64,000 nucleotides of DNA from Tubiluchus corallicola. Taxonomy: Eukaryota > Priapulida > Priapulimorpha > Priapulimorphida > Tubiluchidae. The stretch spans positions 124,001 through 188,000 of the forward strand of contig JAQGDQ010000169.1 in assembly GCA_030141605.1 (NCBI GenBank), given 5' to 3'. The position numbers were made by a program, and so were the translations under genes. The notes below the pieces were generated by a model. That model worked only from the letters and a program-made list of their open reading frames with translations. It was not told where the DNA came from and made no database searches. Below are positions 1 through 12,578 of this stretch, one piece after another; position 1 is the stretch's first letter, and each line of letters begins with the position of its first letter.

Positions 1-57
1 TCTCCCCCACTATGGTAAATTCTCGACAGAACTCTCTTTCCTGTTAGTTCCATAAGT

Positions 58-177
58 AGTGGACATTCGAGTAGTGGACATTTGGGCAGTAGACACTTGG
101 GCAGTGGATAATTGGGTAGTGGAAAGTTGAGCCCGCACACACTTGAGCAGAGGAATTCGAACAGTGTACACTTGAGC
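58..177. repeat. Degenerate 15-bp minisatellite, about 8 units
   Basis: The unit is close to AGTGGACATTTGGGC. Five units in register run from 58 to 132 and more decayed ones follow to 177. Because the unit is 15 bp, one frame reads as SGHLG-like repeats broken by a TAA at 109-111; I do not call it coding. Confidence 0.8.
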
Positions 178-242
178 AGCGCAATTTAAACATTAAATAC
201 TGTAATACAAATGCTACAGAAAAAATTCAATGGAGCACTACC

Positions 243-605
243 TGGCTATTTTTTACCTACTTACCAACCTACCTATCTAGATAGCTAACTACCAACTTGC
301 CCACCTACCTCTACCTACCTACCTACTTACCTTCCTACCTACCTACCTACCTACCTACCTACCTACCTACCTGCCTACCTACCTACCTACCTACCTACCT
401 ACTTACCTACCTACCTACCTACCTACCTACCTACCTACCTACCTACCTACCTACATAACTACCTGACTGACTGACTGACTGACTGACTGACTGACTGATT
501 GACGGACGGACGGACGGACTCACTGACTGACTAACTAAATAACTAACCAGCAAACTAACTAACTAAATAACTACTAGTTGACTGACCGACTGACTAACTG
601 ACCAA
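243..605. repeat. Compound tetranucleotide microsatellite
   Basis: Successive blocks of CTAC, then CTGA (from about 461), CGGA (about 502-518) and AACT/ACTG-like repeats. One motif grades into the next by single-base changes, suggesting stepwise mutation of one array. Confidence 0.9.
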
Positions 606-1143
606 CAAACTGCTTGTACGTTAATGGTTTTGTCAACCATTCGTTGCAAATTTTCTGTATTTTACATCAATTTTTCTAGATTTAAATGCTATTTTGTGAT
701 CTTTTTCCAATGTTTGGAAAGTAGGCGCGTAAAATATCTGCAATGGCGTTTTGTGACGCAAGGTTAGGGAGTAACCGGTGTTGCCTCTCTTTATTATAGC
801 CATGGATTTATGACGTCATTATCGTCTGTTGATAATGTTAAAGGTAATTGCTTGTACGAAATATAAAGACTTCGTCATTATCGTTATTTTTCTAATAATC
901 ATTTTATGGACACGGAGTGTGGCTGGAGTACTGCAGCGGCACATATAAATTACTGTAGGTCTATAATAATAATAATGATGATGAAGACCTTGTTTATAGC
1001 ACAACAAGCGCAGGGGAGAAAAGGGAGAATTTGGGGAGATACTAAAAATTGTTTCATTTATTCCTTCCTAATGTTTATTAATGCAAGTGACGTTAACAAA
1101 AATCATACGGAAAGTCAATTAAGGTAAGAAACGCTCCTAAAAG

Positions 1144-1146
<3 letters not shown>

Positions 1147-1238
<92 letters not shown>
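1147..1238. repeat. (AG)n microsatellite, about 46 units, uninterrupted
   Basis: Pure AG dinucleotide run. Open frames over it are repeat artefacts. Confidence 0.97.
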
Positions 1239-1241
<3 letters not shown>

Positions 1242-3657
1242 CTATGATCAACCTTTCTTGCAGTGTCATTTTTTGTTGAAGTACCAAGTAATTGTGTTTC
1301 AGATTTATGTGCGTTCTCTTCGAATGTTACTTCATTGCTTCGAGTGAGAATGTTTGTATTTGTGGAAATATAATTAGTTTCTGAAGTTAACACCAACACT
1401 AGAAAAAGTTATGGGTTCCACGTAGAACAACCAGTAATGCCTTTGCTTTTTTAATCCACACAGACATTTCTAACGTGCATCTCAAACAAGATATAATTGG
1501 TTAAATGTGATTTTGCCCCACCATCGTTTGTAATTTATTCCAAATATCAGCATGTTAAAGACCAAGGGATCGACAAATTGATTAACTGGCCACGTGACTT
1601 TCACCGACATCGATATATCACTGTCCTTACCTGTGCCTGTATGTATCTGTATTACGTATTTGACCGAGCTTTGTTATTCATTGGAGCAAATAATAAACTG
1701 CTACCAAAGAATGATGTAGCAATTTGTGTGTGTATATGTGTATAATTATGAAATATATTCTACATGTGTAGAGCAGAGCATGATATCAGGCATAACTAAC
1801 AAGCTAAGTGTGCATGATTAACAATTTTGTTAGCTATGCCCTCTTGCACACGGCACCTGGATGGATGCCTTCAGGATTATTGGTAGGTACTCTTTTATGT
1901 TGATAAGAACAAACATTGTTATGTCATTGCTTTATTTTTATCTACTGGCTATGCCGTCCTCACTTGCTATGTATAATGGAAATGCTCAATAATTTATGCA
2001 AGTCAGTTAAAACATCAATCTGTTATATTTGATTAGACTTGCTTTCATAGGCAGATTATAAAGTGCTCATAAATCCTCTATATATCAACAGAGCGTAATG
2101 ATGTCTGGAGGCTATTATTTAATATTCTCATTCGACATTGCTCCCTAGCTGCTATACTCTAATAGTCGGTGCTGACAAAGGGCAAATTTTTGTGCGACGT
2201 CAGTTAGGGCCCCGTCAAAAATCCTTACCAAGTTTATTGGGGTAATGAAATATCTCTCTATACATTTTCAGCTTTGATAACAAAATGTGAGCACTAACGA
2301 TTTTAAATGAGTTTTTTTCTGGACTACGAGTTCCCATGATAGCGAAGCATTTGTTTTTTCATATGAACAGGTTTCACCGTGCATAATAAGATCACTGCAC
2401 CAGATTGGGATGTTTAGGTTTCGAAACGAAATGCTGCGTATCAATTTACAAGAAATTACTGTTACTGAATACATTAAAGAAGCTGTGGTTTCTATTTTTG
2501 GATAAACTATCGGATTTGTCCTAACTCTCTTGGAACAAATAAGCATTTTAAATACCGGAAATTAGTTTAATATCTTTAAAGATTCCGAGCACTGCATGGT
2601 TTTACAACCTTGCATGCAGGTAAGAAAGCTAAGATAGCTTAACTTTTTCTTTATATATAAATACACAACCTATTCTGTGAGCAAATCATTATTACTCTAG
2701 TAATAAACCCACTAATAACTGCGACAGTTCATCGTATGCAATTCAAGTATACCAATGGGCGGCGACTATCGTAACTTCTGAAGCTAGTTAAAACAAAACT
2801 GAACAAGCGGAAAAGTACGGTATAAAGTATACACTTTAAGACCTATAGTAATGCCAGCGTGTTCTAGTTAAAAGTTATGGCAAGTTAAGAGCTTAACTAA
2901 CGGCAGGCGATCCCGCCAGTGATGCCATCACAACTGAACATAATTTTTGACAGCAGAAATATTCCACGGACGTGTTACACATGTTTGCCTAAGCGAAAAT
3001 TAAAGTACAGTGCTACTGTACAACATTCAATTACGACATACAAGTTCGGAAATTTAAGTTTAAAATTCACATTTCAAGTTTATCGTTTTGCTTACGCATG
3101 AGCTCTCGAACGCGTGCTTTACGTCTCAAATGAACACCTCTGGACTAAGAGGTACAGCGCGTATTTCTCGTGCAACGCGTTTCCGAGTTGAACGTGCTGG
3201 TGCCCGCCTAACCAGCAAGAGGCTAAATGCATGCAACAGCGAAGAACTAGTCGCGCGAAAGCGAAATTTACCATTCTGTAATAATAATTCTTTTATGTAG
3301 GACGTTCTTGAAAGAAATAGCATGTTCTCTTTCAATATTTTATAGAGTAATGTGTTTTGAACTACAGTTTAAGATGGGCTAGATTTTCCTTTACGTATTG
3401 CTAAACTCATTTGTTAGTTTTACTACCATTACCTGTTTTTATAACTGAATATTGTCACAACTGTGAGATATTTAACATGTAATTTTCAGTCAGCACTATG
3501 TATTTACGCAGATTCGGGATGAATCTCAAAAGCTCACGCTCCTACTCGAGGCTGATTGGTATATTTTACAAATCATATCTATTACGTAGCATTGTATTGC
3601 GACTATTATTATGTAATATAGTTGGAATTTTTGTTGTAAAAATCAGCTAAAATAAAA

Positions 3658-3690
3658 AATTATTGAACTGAATTGAATTGAATGGAATGG
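3658..3690 (+). repeat. (TGAAT)n-like tail, possible LINE 3' end
   Basis: A short run of GAATT/TGAAT pentamers follows an AAATAAAAAATT stretch. Such pentamer tails are common at 3' ends of some non-LTR retrotransposons; the body upstream (about 3440-3650) is not recognised. Confidence 0.3.
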
Positions 3691-3756
3691 GTTCTTTTTC
3701 GTCCTATGCCCCACCACTTCACAAACTCAAGGAAATCAGGTTAGTAGCATTGCGTA

Positions 3757-3832
3757 AACAAACAAGCAAACAAACAAACACACATACATACACACATACA
3801 TACATACATACATACATACATACATACATACA
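3757..3832. repeat. (CAAA)n and (CATA)n microsatellite
   Basis: CAAA repeats to about 3780, then CATA repeats with a few CACA interruptions. Confidence 0.9.
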
Positions 3833-4419
3833 ATATCGCAAAATTAACGCGGATTTTTATATTGACTTCGCATATTACAGGTCGAGCTTCCTCCGTCAGA
3901 GTCAGAGGAACAATAGAGGGGAGGATCAACAGTTAACAAATAAATAAGCAGCGTAGCATAATTGAATCTGTGTACTGCATTAAATTTAGTATGTTTAATG
4001 GATTCTCACCTAAACAGACGAAGATTTGTAAGAATTATGTGAGAATTATAAGTTAGTACATGCTGATTTATCATAAATAATGATTTTGGATTAACCGTCG
4101 AAGAATCATCAATATCGTCTTGCGGTGCATTACTGTTCACGCTGAATATTATTGTTGCCTGTTGTTATCATTGCCAGCATCAAATACCCTGTAATCATCT
4201 TACCTGGCGCGTGGGTGTAATGCTGGGAGTGTGCTAAAGCGCCAGACTATAGCCGCTATAATCAGCGTTCATCTAATTCCCGGAGGTGTAAATAGCATAG
4301 CCTGTGTCTGGCTGATATATAAATAAAGCATAAAGTGGAATTTCCTTATTATACAGAATTTCTCATAGCGGCTTTACTAATGTTCAGCGCTATTTAATTA
4401 GTTGTTAAACTGTTTATAA

Positions 4420-4540
4420 AAAAACTGCGATCCGCGAGGAGTTTCGAACTAATACGCGGCCTACGTCACAGAAAAAACACAGTGTCGCAGATGGCCTAGC
4501 GAGTGGTCTACTAGACCAGCCACTGTGGCTTTTTAGCCTT
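4420..4540 (-). mobile_element. tRNA-derived SINE-like fragment
   Basis: On the - strand a tRNA-like 5' half (TGGTCTAGTAGACCACTCGC, A-box-like) is followed by a B-box-like GTTCGAAACTCC about 55-60 bp downstream, then a short T run. The block is more GC-rich than its surroundings. Spacing and base pairing are too decayed for a functional tRNA. No second copy was seen in the window. Confidence 0.45.
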
Positions 4541-6310
4541 TTCTTTCCGATGTACCCTTGTTGCGATATATCTGAATGTAATTCCCCCTCATCTCTTTAG
4601 ATTGTCCGAACGTGGATACTTTATACCATTTTTCAGCATGTCATCTTTTCTTTCTGAGATTGTTTAATTTTGCACACTTTACTGTTACTTGCATTATTTT
4701 TATAGTGTGCATCCTTTCAAAATTAATAGTCATAGAAAATGCTGGCTTATTTTAAAACTTAGATAAAATTAGTATTTTAATTCATCTACCCTTATATTAG
4801 GTAGAATTTTAGTTTGTAGAAGATCAGTATTTTAATAGTATCCGCCTGTCAGTCTGTGGTTCTCCCCTTGGGGGAATACCCCACCCTCGTTTGAAAATCG
4901 CTGTATAAGATGGTCAACCAAATTTATCAATACTTACCGCTAATATATAAACTGTATATACAAGTAAACGAAAGTAGAAAGCTTAAAAGAATAGCCATAT
5001 GTGATCATAACACACTGACAGACTACACAGTAAACACGACTACATAAGCTTATAATTATTATTGCTGCCAGGCTAATTATTACTTTTTTATTTGATTTCA
5101 TTTTTATAGTTTTTGTTAATGTGTGTCACTGTGTAACAAAACCTAAACGAATGCCTGCAGATTTACATAGGCCTATATTTGGTGTGCATCGCGAGCTCAC
5201 ATGCCGGCGACAATTTGACTGAACAATCTTTGTCAATTGATTTTCTCATTAACCATTCATAGGTTTTATGCATAAATTCTTGCTGTACACAAGCTCAGAT
5301 AAATAATTCATTTGTAACGTAGAAGAAATTTTGGGAACTAGTTTGGCTATCTAAAACTGTTCTATTATGCTAATTAATTCACACTTTTTAACAGCGAGTT
5401 ACGTAAGCTTGTAGCGCACGTTGTTTGCACTTAAAGAAAGTATTTTTATACAGTTCGGCAGACTGTAAGCTGAAATTCAGCACAACGAGAAAAACTATAA
5501 TACTACTAATACCAAATGTTGTGGTATTACATGAAAGCAAGCTCGATATCAAGAATAAACCTCCAAGATACAACACTGGACCGGCAATGTTGCCTCAGCG
5601 ATGCTCGTATGATGAATCCTACCTCAAAGAGAAAACTGGCTGGCGGCCGTATGATGATTGGCGATTAAAAATGGTTTTCTTTTGTTTATTGTTCATTGAT
5701 AAACTTTCAAAACATTTTGCCGGTCATCCATCCGTTTACTAAGCTGGTTAATTAAAGTCAATTAAGTTACTAAGTGCACAAGGGTTTTAATTTAATTTAG
5801 TTAGTTTAGAACTTGTTCACAACACAACTGTTGTATAATCGAATTACAATTACGGTTTACAAGCCAAGTTAAATTAACTACTCAGGTCTATGTAAAGACC
5901 TGCATCTTGTGCAAACGCAACCAGAAATGACCTTGGCACAAGTCCGACATTATGCTTTGCTAATCTTGTGCTGGATTTGCGTAGATGTGAAACGTTTATA
6001 AGAAGATAGTTAAGTAGATTGAAGAAGCGGTCAATAAAAATCAATTTAGTAAATTTCTCTGAGAGTGCGTTAAAGCATATCTTGTTTTTTAGTGAAGAGC
6101 TTAGGAACTTTATACTGTCTCACTAAGAATGAATGTAGTATCTGAATTTTAACTAAGATATTGTTTTGTGTAAAATTGTTGAAATTTCATTATGATTTTA
6201 GTGAACAAATAAATATGAATTGTCAACATTCATATAAAATGAGTATAATTATGTATTGAGTTTTTAACTTATGCAAAAGTATTAATGCAATTTAATGTAT
6301 GCGAAAGCCG

Positions 6311-6596
6311 CAAAACAAATACGAGTATATCAAATATAAAACAAATTGTGATTGTGGTTATTATTTTGAAAACTCAGAGCATTTCTTCCTAGAATGCCTT
6401 CATTATTATCAAGCCAGAGATGCTCTGCTCAGTCAATTAAATAACATATTATTGCCTTTAAATTTTAAGATATAGTAATAGTGATCATTGTATCTTTGTG
6501 GAAGTAATGATTATAATGCTGCTGTTGACTGTAAAATTTTTAATTGCATTCAAAATTACATTATTTGTACTAAACGTTTTAATGTGGTCGGACCTT
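6311..6596 (+). mobile_element. 3' remnant of a non-LTR retrotransposon (LINE) ORF2, degenerate
   Basis: One frame reads CDCGYYFENSEHFFLECLHY, then YQARDALLSQLNN, up to a stop at 6473-6475. This CxCG...E..EHFFLxCxxY pattern is the C-terminal Cys/His motif of LINE reverse-transcriptase polyproteins. After a run of in-frame stops (TAG TAA TAG TGA), probably due to frameshift, homology resumes at 6494 with LCGSNDYNAAVDCKIF, then IQNYIICTKRF, which fits the usual end of such ORFs. The 3' untranslated region may extend to about 6870 (ACTAAACTAATAAATA). It is dead: only the last 100 or so codons remain, with stops. Confidence 0.75.
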
Positions 6597-9500
6597 AGAA
6601 TCCCTTTAACGTATTTATGGTAAACTTAAGAAAGTTATTGTTATTATATTATATTATTCATTGTGTCACATCTGCTGTCTTTGTATGTATATGTCGTTGT
6701 TTATATGTATTTGTATGTATGTATATCTATTTGAGTTTATTTGTACTTATATTATTTTATTTTTTTGGACTTTTGCTTGTACGTATATTTGCATGGCGAG
6801 GATTCATGTATGAGTTTTAAAAACTGATCTGTCAGATCTGAACTAAACTAATAAATATATAGCGAACTAACATTTATCAATTTAAAGGTAACTAGTTACA
6901 TTAAAATAAGTAACAATATTTTGTCTTATATGTAGAGACCACTATTTTCATTATCCAATGAATGATGTTGAAGTCAGCAGATGTGACTGTTATAATAATT
7001 GATACCTTGCAGGCTACATCCAGCCATAACAAAAGAAACCAGGCGCCAAAAAGAGCATCCATACTCTGCAGGCAGCTGACTTTTGGTCACCTCGTTCCTT
7101 GTATTAGACTTTTTAGCTGCCGTATAATCGTGGTTAATGAGAGGTTTCTTCTGGTAACTGGGTCAGCATTTTGACTCGTTCGGCTGCCAAAGTATTGTTG
7201 ATTAATATAATTATTAAGGCGAGAAGTTGGAACCATCTGCAATGGTTAATGAATGTGTAGTTAAATAAAATTACACAAATAATAGTGTCAAACAACTTGC
7301 AGACGTGAGTTGACTTGCAGGCCGCAGTGAGTAAAACGGCTTGAGTGGCAAGTGTATAAAACGTCTATATCTTAAAAAATTATCATTTTTATGCTCAATA
7401 TTAAAAATAATACGGAAAGTTTACAAAATTTACCCAGTTTCGTTACAAATAGGTCCTACCTATTTTACAGTCACATATTTCTGTGCGCTGTTGTTTATAT
7501 TAAATTTTGTGTACAAAGTTGTGTGCTCGCTGACTAATGCACAGGAATGCTAGAGGCTGTCTCATGGACTCTTGTCTACACTCATTCGTCTTTTTGAATG
7601 ACACCTTGTCACAAAAATGGGCTTTTACCATCAGCCACCCATTTCAAGGTAGATTACACAGTGCAAGTAAAGTCTATCGTGCTGTATTTTGTATGCCTAT
7701 ATATTTTTTTAAAAAAATTGTATTATTGTTAAACTGAAAGAGGCCAGTGTCCGTAAGTAACACGTTTTCAACTTGTGCTATTATTCTACTGCTAGTCATA
7801 GGGCCTGGTTCTGCTGCAGGTGCCGTCGTCGTCGTCATCGTCGCCGCTGCTGCAACATCAGCAATAGCAACAACAGCAAAATAATAGAAATAGCGGACTA
7901 CCAGTAGTATAAGAATCCAGCTAGACCATTACTTCTGTTGCTGCTGTTACAACTGCTTCTGCTGCTGTTTCTTTTCCTGTTGCTGAAATTAAACTGGGTT
8001 ACGAATTAAAATTAAAAAAACCCATACTGATTTTTTGCGCATTTTGTCTTTTCTTTCGATTAAGACGTATACGCTCTAGAACGGTACACCGAAACGTCCA
8101 CCCTGTTTTGTAAATTTTTTAAATTAAGTTTTTAAATATGCTTACTTTCATTAGTCTATCATTGGTGTGAATTTTTTTGTGAATGTAATTATTCTTTGTT
8201 TAATAAGTGAAATGTTGCAATTAGCTTGTATTAACGCTTTTAAGGAGCACTGTTTGATTTCAAGATAACAGTTACGATAGTTACTTTCTCATTTATTATT
8301 AAATATCTATAGAATATGATAACTGGCTGACTGCATTCCTATTAGGCCACAAAATATACAATTTTTAAGATACGCAATCTATTTGACTACATAGCTTCCA
8401 AATTATTGAATAACTTTCATATCTGATTGCGTCACTGTTGCAATTTTGCACGTTGCCTAAAGTATGTATATCAAACGATAACACGCTTCAAAAATGTGTC
8501 TTAATGAAGCATCTATACAAGTTTATTGGCAATGTTTGTACATCTAGACCGACAGTCAGTACGATTATACTAATTGCGCGTCACTTCCATACAAATTATG
8601 ACATAATTGTCGGCACTGTCTATTAAGCTCTCTTCTTAATCATTGAAAATCTAAGCTAATATTTACCCAAGCTAGCGAGCTGGATAGTTGACTTTGTATT
8701 GGTGATACACTGTAACCGCTAAAGAAGAGAAATCGAGTCAGGCATGTGTTTCTGCAGTCTTCTTTTCATTCGGTAACAACTCAGAGAGGGAGAATGAATG
8801 GAACATTCAAAGCCGGACAGCATGGTATAACCCGTCCGTTTAGGAATATGAATGATTCTAAAACGAACCTTACCTGTTGCAGATCACATCGCAATGATGG
8901 CTGTAAGCTCGCTGCTGGTGTTTATGTGATGTAACCTGTGCGTTTCTATTTGCTAATTGGACGCTCAATGATGAGAGGCGTGGTTTAATGAGCTGCATGG
9001 CTGCTGCGGGCACTTGACTGAATGCCGCAAGAAAACGGTGAATTTAATACCGTAAAGACAGGTGACTGACAGCCAGGCAACATGAACGTACACAGACGAA
9101 GCACTATAGTTCATAATCATTTAATATGCAAGAAATGTTTTCAATGAGGGATAGATAAAGTGTTATTTCTTATAGTTTGCATATATATAGTCATATCGTG
9201 TTTTACATGTATTGTATATTTTTCCATGCACACTGCGTTTTCTTCGATTTCTTGAGCCGCAAGGTAAGGTTATTATTCATTTTACTACAACACGTCAATT
9301 TTACTATTGTGCTAATGCTGTCTACTGATCTTATCTGTTATAATACCTGTCTTACACAATGAGCTATCTGTACAGCGCGAACAGACAGCAATGCTGGTAT
9401 ACACAAAATAAAATTATTCGCTGTCGGTATTTACAACAGTCGCGCCTGACGTTTTACTTATAGTTTTAAATAAAGATGCTGGTGTTATTTTGGAAAAAAT

Positions 9501-10282
9501 AATTATAACATCAACAAGACAATCAGGATTTATCAGTTTTACATAAATAAAGTTAATGTCAGTTTCAATATATACATATTACATCGTAAACAGTATAAAA
9601 AAATACGGTCATGTAAGTTCTATATATGTGAGCATAGCAGACATCTGTGTGAGTATATAACTAGTTTTCTGTAGTACATACATACTACCGAAAAATAAAA
9701 GCATATGATAAAAGGACTGCATCTTTTTGGTATGACAAACGGTGACGAAGATTGTTTTTGAAGTTTATGTATAGTACTAACGATTTTTATTTATAGTGTT
9801 TGATGTTTACAATATAATTTATCAGTGTCATTTTCGCTTATTAAACATGCAATTTTATCATTGAAGTAACTGAATAAATAAGTTCTTTTAAATTAAATAA
9901 ATAATGTGACATAAATTTATTACAAAATTAAATCAGTTAGTTCTCTTTTAAATTTCCTGATTACCTACTTTAACCACTTGTAGGCAATTTTTTAAAAAAA
10001 AATTCTAACTAAAATTATACTGACTTGCCTTAGATTACCCATTAATTTAGTATTAATTTTGTTTTTTTGTTACAGTTTGCGCTTGGTTTGCAAATTTAAC
10101 TTCTTAAAATTTTCAAAATAAAAAAATTAGTATTTTGCTTTAAGCCGCCCTCAATAAAATTATATAGATTCATAATTAGGACAAAGATTCTAACATCTTT
10201 AGTGTTAGCTTATTGTAAGCTATAATTATATTTCATGAAGTCTAAGAAAAAAGTGTGTTATTTAATTAATATTGTTGTATTT

Positions 10283-10315
10283 TATATTACAACACATGCG
10301 TGTTGTTGTAATATA
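10283..10315. repeat. Perfect 12-bp inverted repeat with 9-bp loop
   Basis: TATATTACAACA and TGTTGTAATATA flank CATGCGTGT. It lies in a very AT-rich stretch that continues to about 10390. Confidence 0.85.
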
Positions 10316-12537
10316 ATTAATAATAAATATATAATTAATTAATAATATTTATTATTATTCAGTTTATAATTAATAATAAAAAATAAACAAAACAGCAAAA
10401 TAATGGAAGAATAAACTGCTATAGCGTCTATAAACTTCTGCAGTATTTGTTGAACTACTGTGCATTTGTTTTGCTAATAAATCAGGTTAAAATTCTATAG
10501 ATCTAAAATTTATAGGCGTTTAAAGAGAAGTTTGAACTTCTGTATATTTAATCAATTACATTTATTAGTAGTGTCCGGTCTGCCGTAAACCCAGCTGAAA
10601 TTATTACATGATACAATTTCAGAAACTAGTGAAATATGCGTTAAAACAATTATAATTTCGCAAAGAAGCTTTTGGTAAATTAATTATGTGTTTAACAGTG
10701 CGTAATTAGCATCACACAGTTGCACAGGTTATTTTAGCAATTTTAGATTTTATCTAATATGTATGAAAATTACTATATTACAAATAAAAAGACTAAAAAC
10801 ATTTTCAAAAAGGTTCGTTATCTTTGACGATGAAACTTGATTGTCATTTAAAATCTGGTAATATTTGTCTAGCAAAGGGAGGTTACACGAACAAAACAAA
10901 ATCAGTGCCAAAATCAGTGCAATCAGTGCATATAGGTTCTTATCAGTAGCTTTTTATAAGACGTACTGTGTATTGAAAACCGATATTATGAGTGTATAAA
11001 AAATTAAACCGATGTTTTAATTTTACTTTTTTATTCTTGAAAAAATAACACATGAAAAACCTCATATAGTCTAATAGTCTAATATTTATTTCATTCATCG
11101 ACATATAGAATAACTAACGAGCTAGATAATTGTAAAGTTGGTATAGAGCCTACCTAATAATTATGGTATTTCATAGAAAGCATTGCAACTTAGAACTTTT
11201 TGAGCAGTAATAATATTACTATCATTACTTTAATAGGCGTAAAGATGTTTGCTGAATGTATACGTCACAGCATTTCGTAATTATGATGATAAATAATATA
11301 TGCGTATGAATTAACTGTTCATTTAAGCAAATTCTTTGAAACGTTTGCCCTTTTCTTAAATTTGTTAAAAAATATTATAACTTACAAATATTGTAACTTA
11401 ACAATATACCCACTCACACTAGCTTTAAAATTTGATGTCATAGCCTGTAACTCAGCTACTACAGCAATATTTAAACACAGTGACATTTTGTTTTTGCTAA
11501 TAATAATTTTGCGACCTGCGCATTTCGATCAATGTAACCTCTCTATTAATAGTTAATGAACAATAAAGATCTGCGTTTTTTGCGCTGGCCTAGTTGCTGT
11601 TGAACGCGCAGTACTATATACGCTGTCTGAAAGTGCGTGTAACATGACTGCTCGATATATCTTGATGTTTTTACCTGTGTATTATAGGCACTATCAATCT
11701 AATCAAACTCGCTCTACCTGTCTGTAGATCAATGTTTTCAATGATGGCGAGCAGGACCATTATCGTCATCATTACGGATCATTTTGATAAATTGACGTGA
11801 ATTGCTCGCGCCGAGCAGATGTTTTTCTTGTACCACACAGGTGAAATGGTAAAAGTAATCCCCGCTACTAATAATTGTACAGTAGGACAATTTTTAGTTG
11901 GCGGACTGACTAATTTTAGACATTGACAACCAGATGTTACAGTGAACTCTTGGTTAGAACAGCCTGACTACACAAAGTCGGTTTGAAATGCATAAAACCG
12001 CCTATAACTATGGACATCTGCACCAACTTTATGTAGATCTAACTTTATAAAATTTAGGTATCACCATGACAATACGAACACATGCCTAGAGCAAGTAGTG
12101 AAAATATATCCGAAATGGTCACTCTACCTCCAAGTGCGTATAATGAACCAGACTGCAGAGTCTTAGATACACACAGCGAACAAAGGATAATGTTCATCGT
12201 TGTTCAACACATTCCATTTTCAGCTTCTTCTGCAATTATAAGAAATTTAAGCTGATAAGACGTGCATTATATTTCACAGATAGTTTACTGCTTCAATTGT
12301 GATCTTCAGCTGGAAATTGTGGTTTTTGTAAACTGAACCACGCTGCTATGAAATTATTCATACTCACAAAAAATGTGCATCATCAACAAAACTCTTATGT
12401 TGATATAAGGAAAGGTAACATTTTGGCGTTATTTGCAGGCATCTGGAAGATATTCTGGAAGGTGGTGGGACCTGGACTGCCTCTAGCCGGACGCTGGCGG
12501 ATACACATCATTAGTGAATCCTTGCACTACGGATATC

Positions 12538-12578
12538 ATGTATGCTACTAAGCGTCGGAGGCGCAACGTCAAACCTAG
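12538..12578 (+). CDS. AHR: AHR exon 1: start codon and basic N-terminus
   Basis: This exon encodes [13 protein letters not shown] plus two bases of codon 14 and ends at the donor gttagt. The ATG has A at -3 and an in-frame TAG at 12484-12486, which supports this start. The conserved YATKRRRRN block is the known N-terminal nuclear-localisation and basic extension of spineless/AHR proteins. The 5' untranslated region is not resolved. A possible acceptor (atttgcag) ends at 12438, so a further noncoding exon may lie upstream. Confidence 0.88.

Larger units (their letters stand above)
606..12537. other. Upstream region of AHR, no protein-coding gene seen
   Basis: Apart from the repeats, SINE and LINE pieces listed, I see no supported gene. 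Two blocks, about 6990-7260 and 8640-9080, are of moderate GC and high complexity with homeodomain-like TAATTA/GCTAATTGG sites. They are the best places to look for promoter or enhancer elements. The transcription start is not identified. An E-box CACGTG is at 1591-1596. Confidence 0.5.

Noticed and set aside
5425-5742. 105-codon open frame on the plus strand
   Set aside because: It begins at TTG, has no recognisable motif and no splice-supported neighbours.
12348-12551. 67-codon frame overlapping AHR exon 1
   Set aside because: It is in a different frame from the conserved [10 protein letters not shown] start and has no motif.
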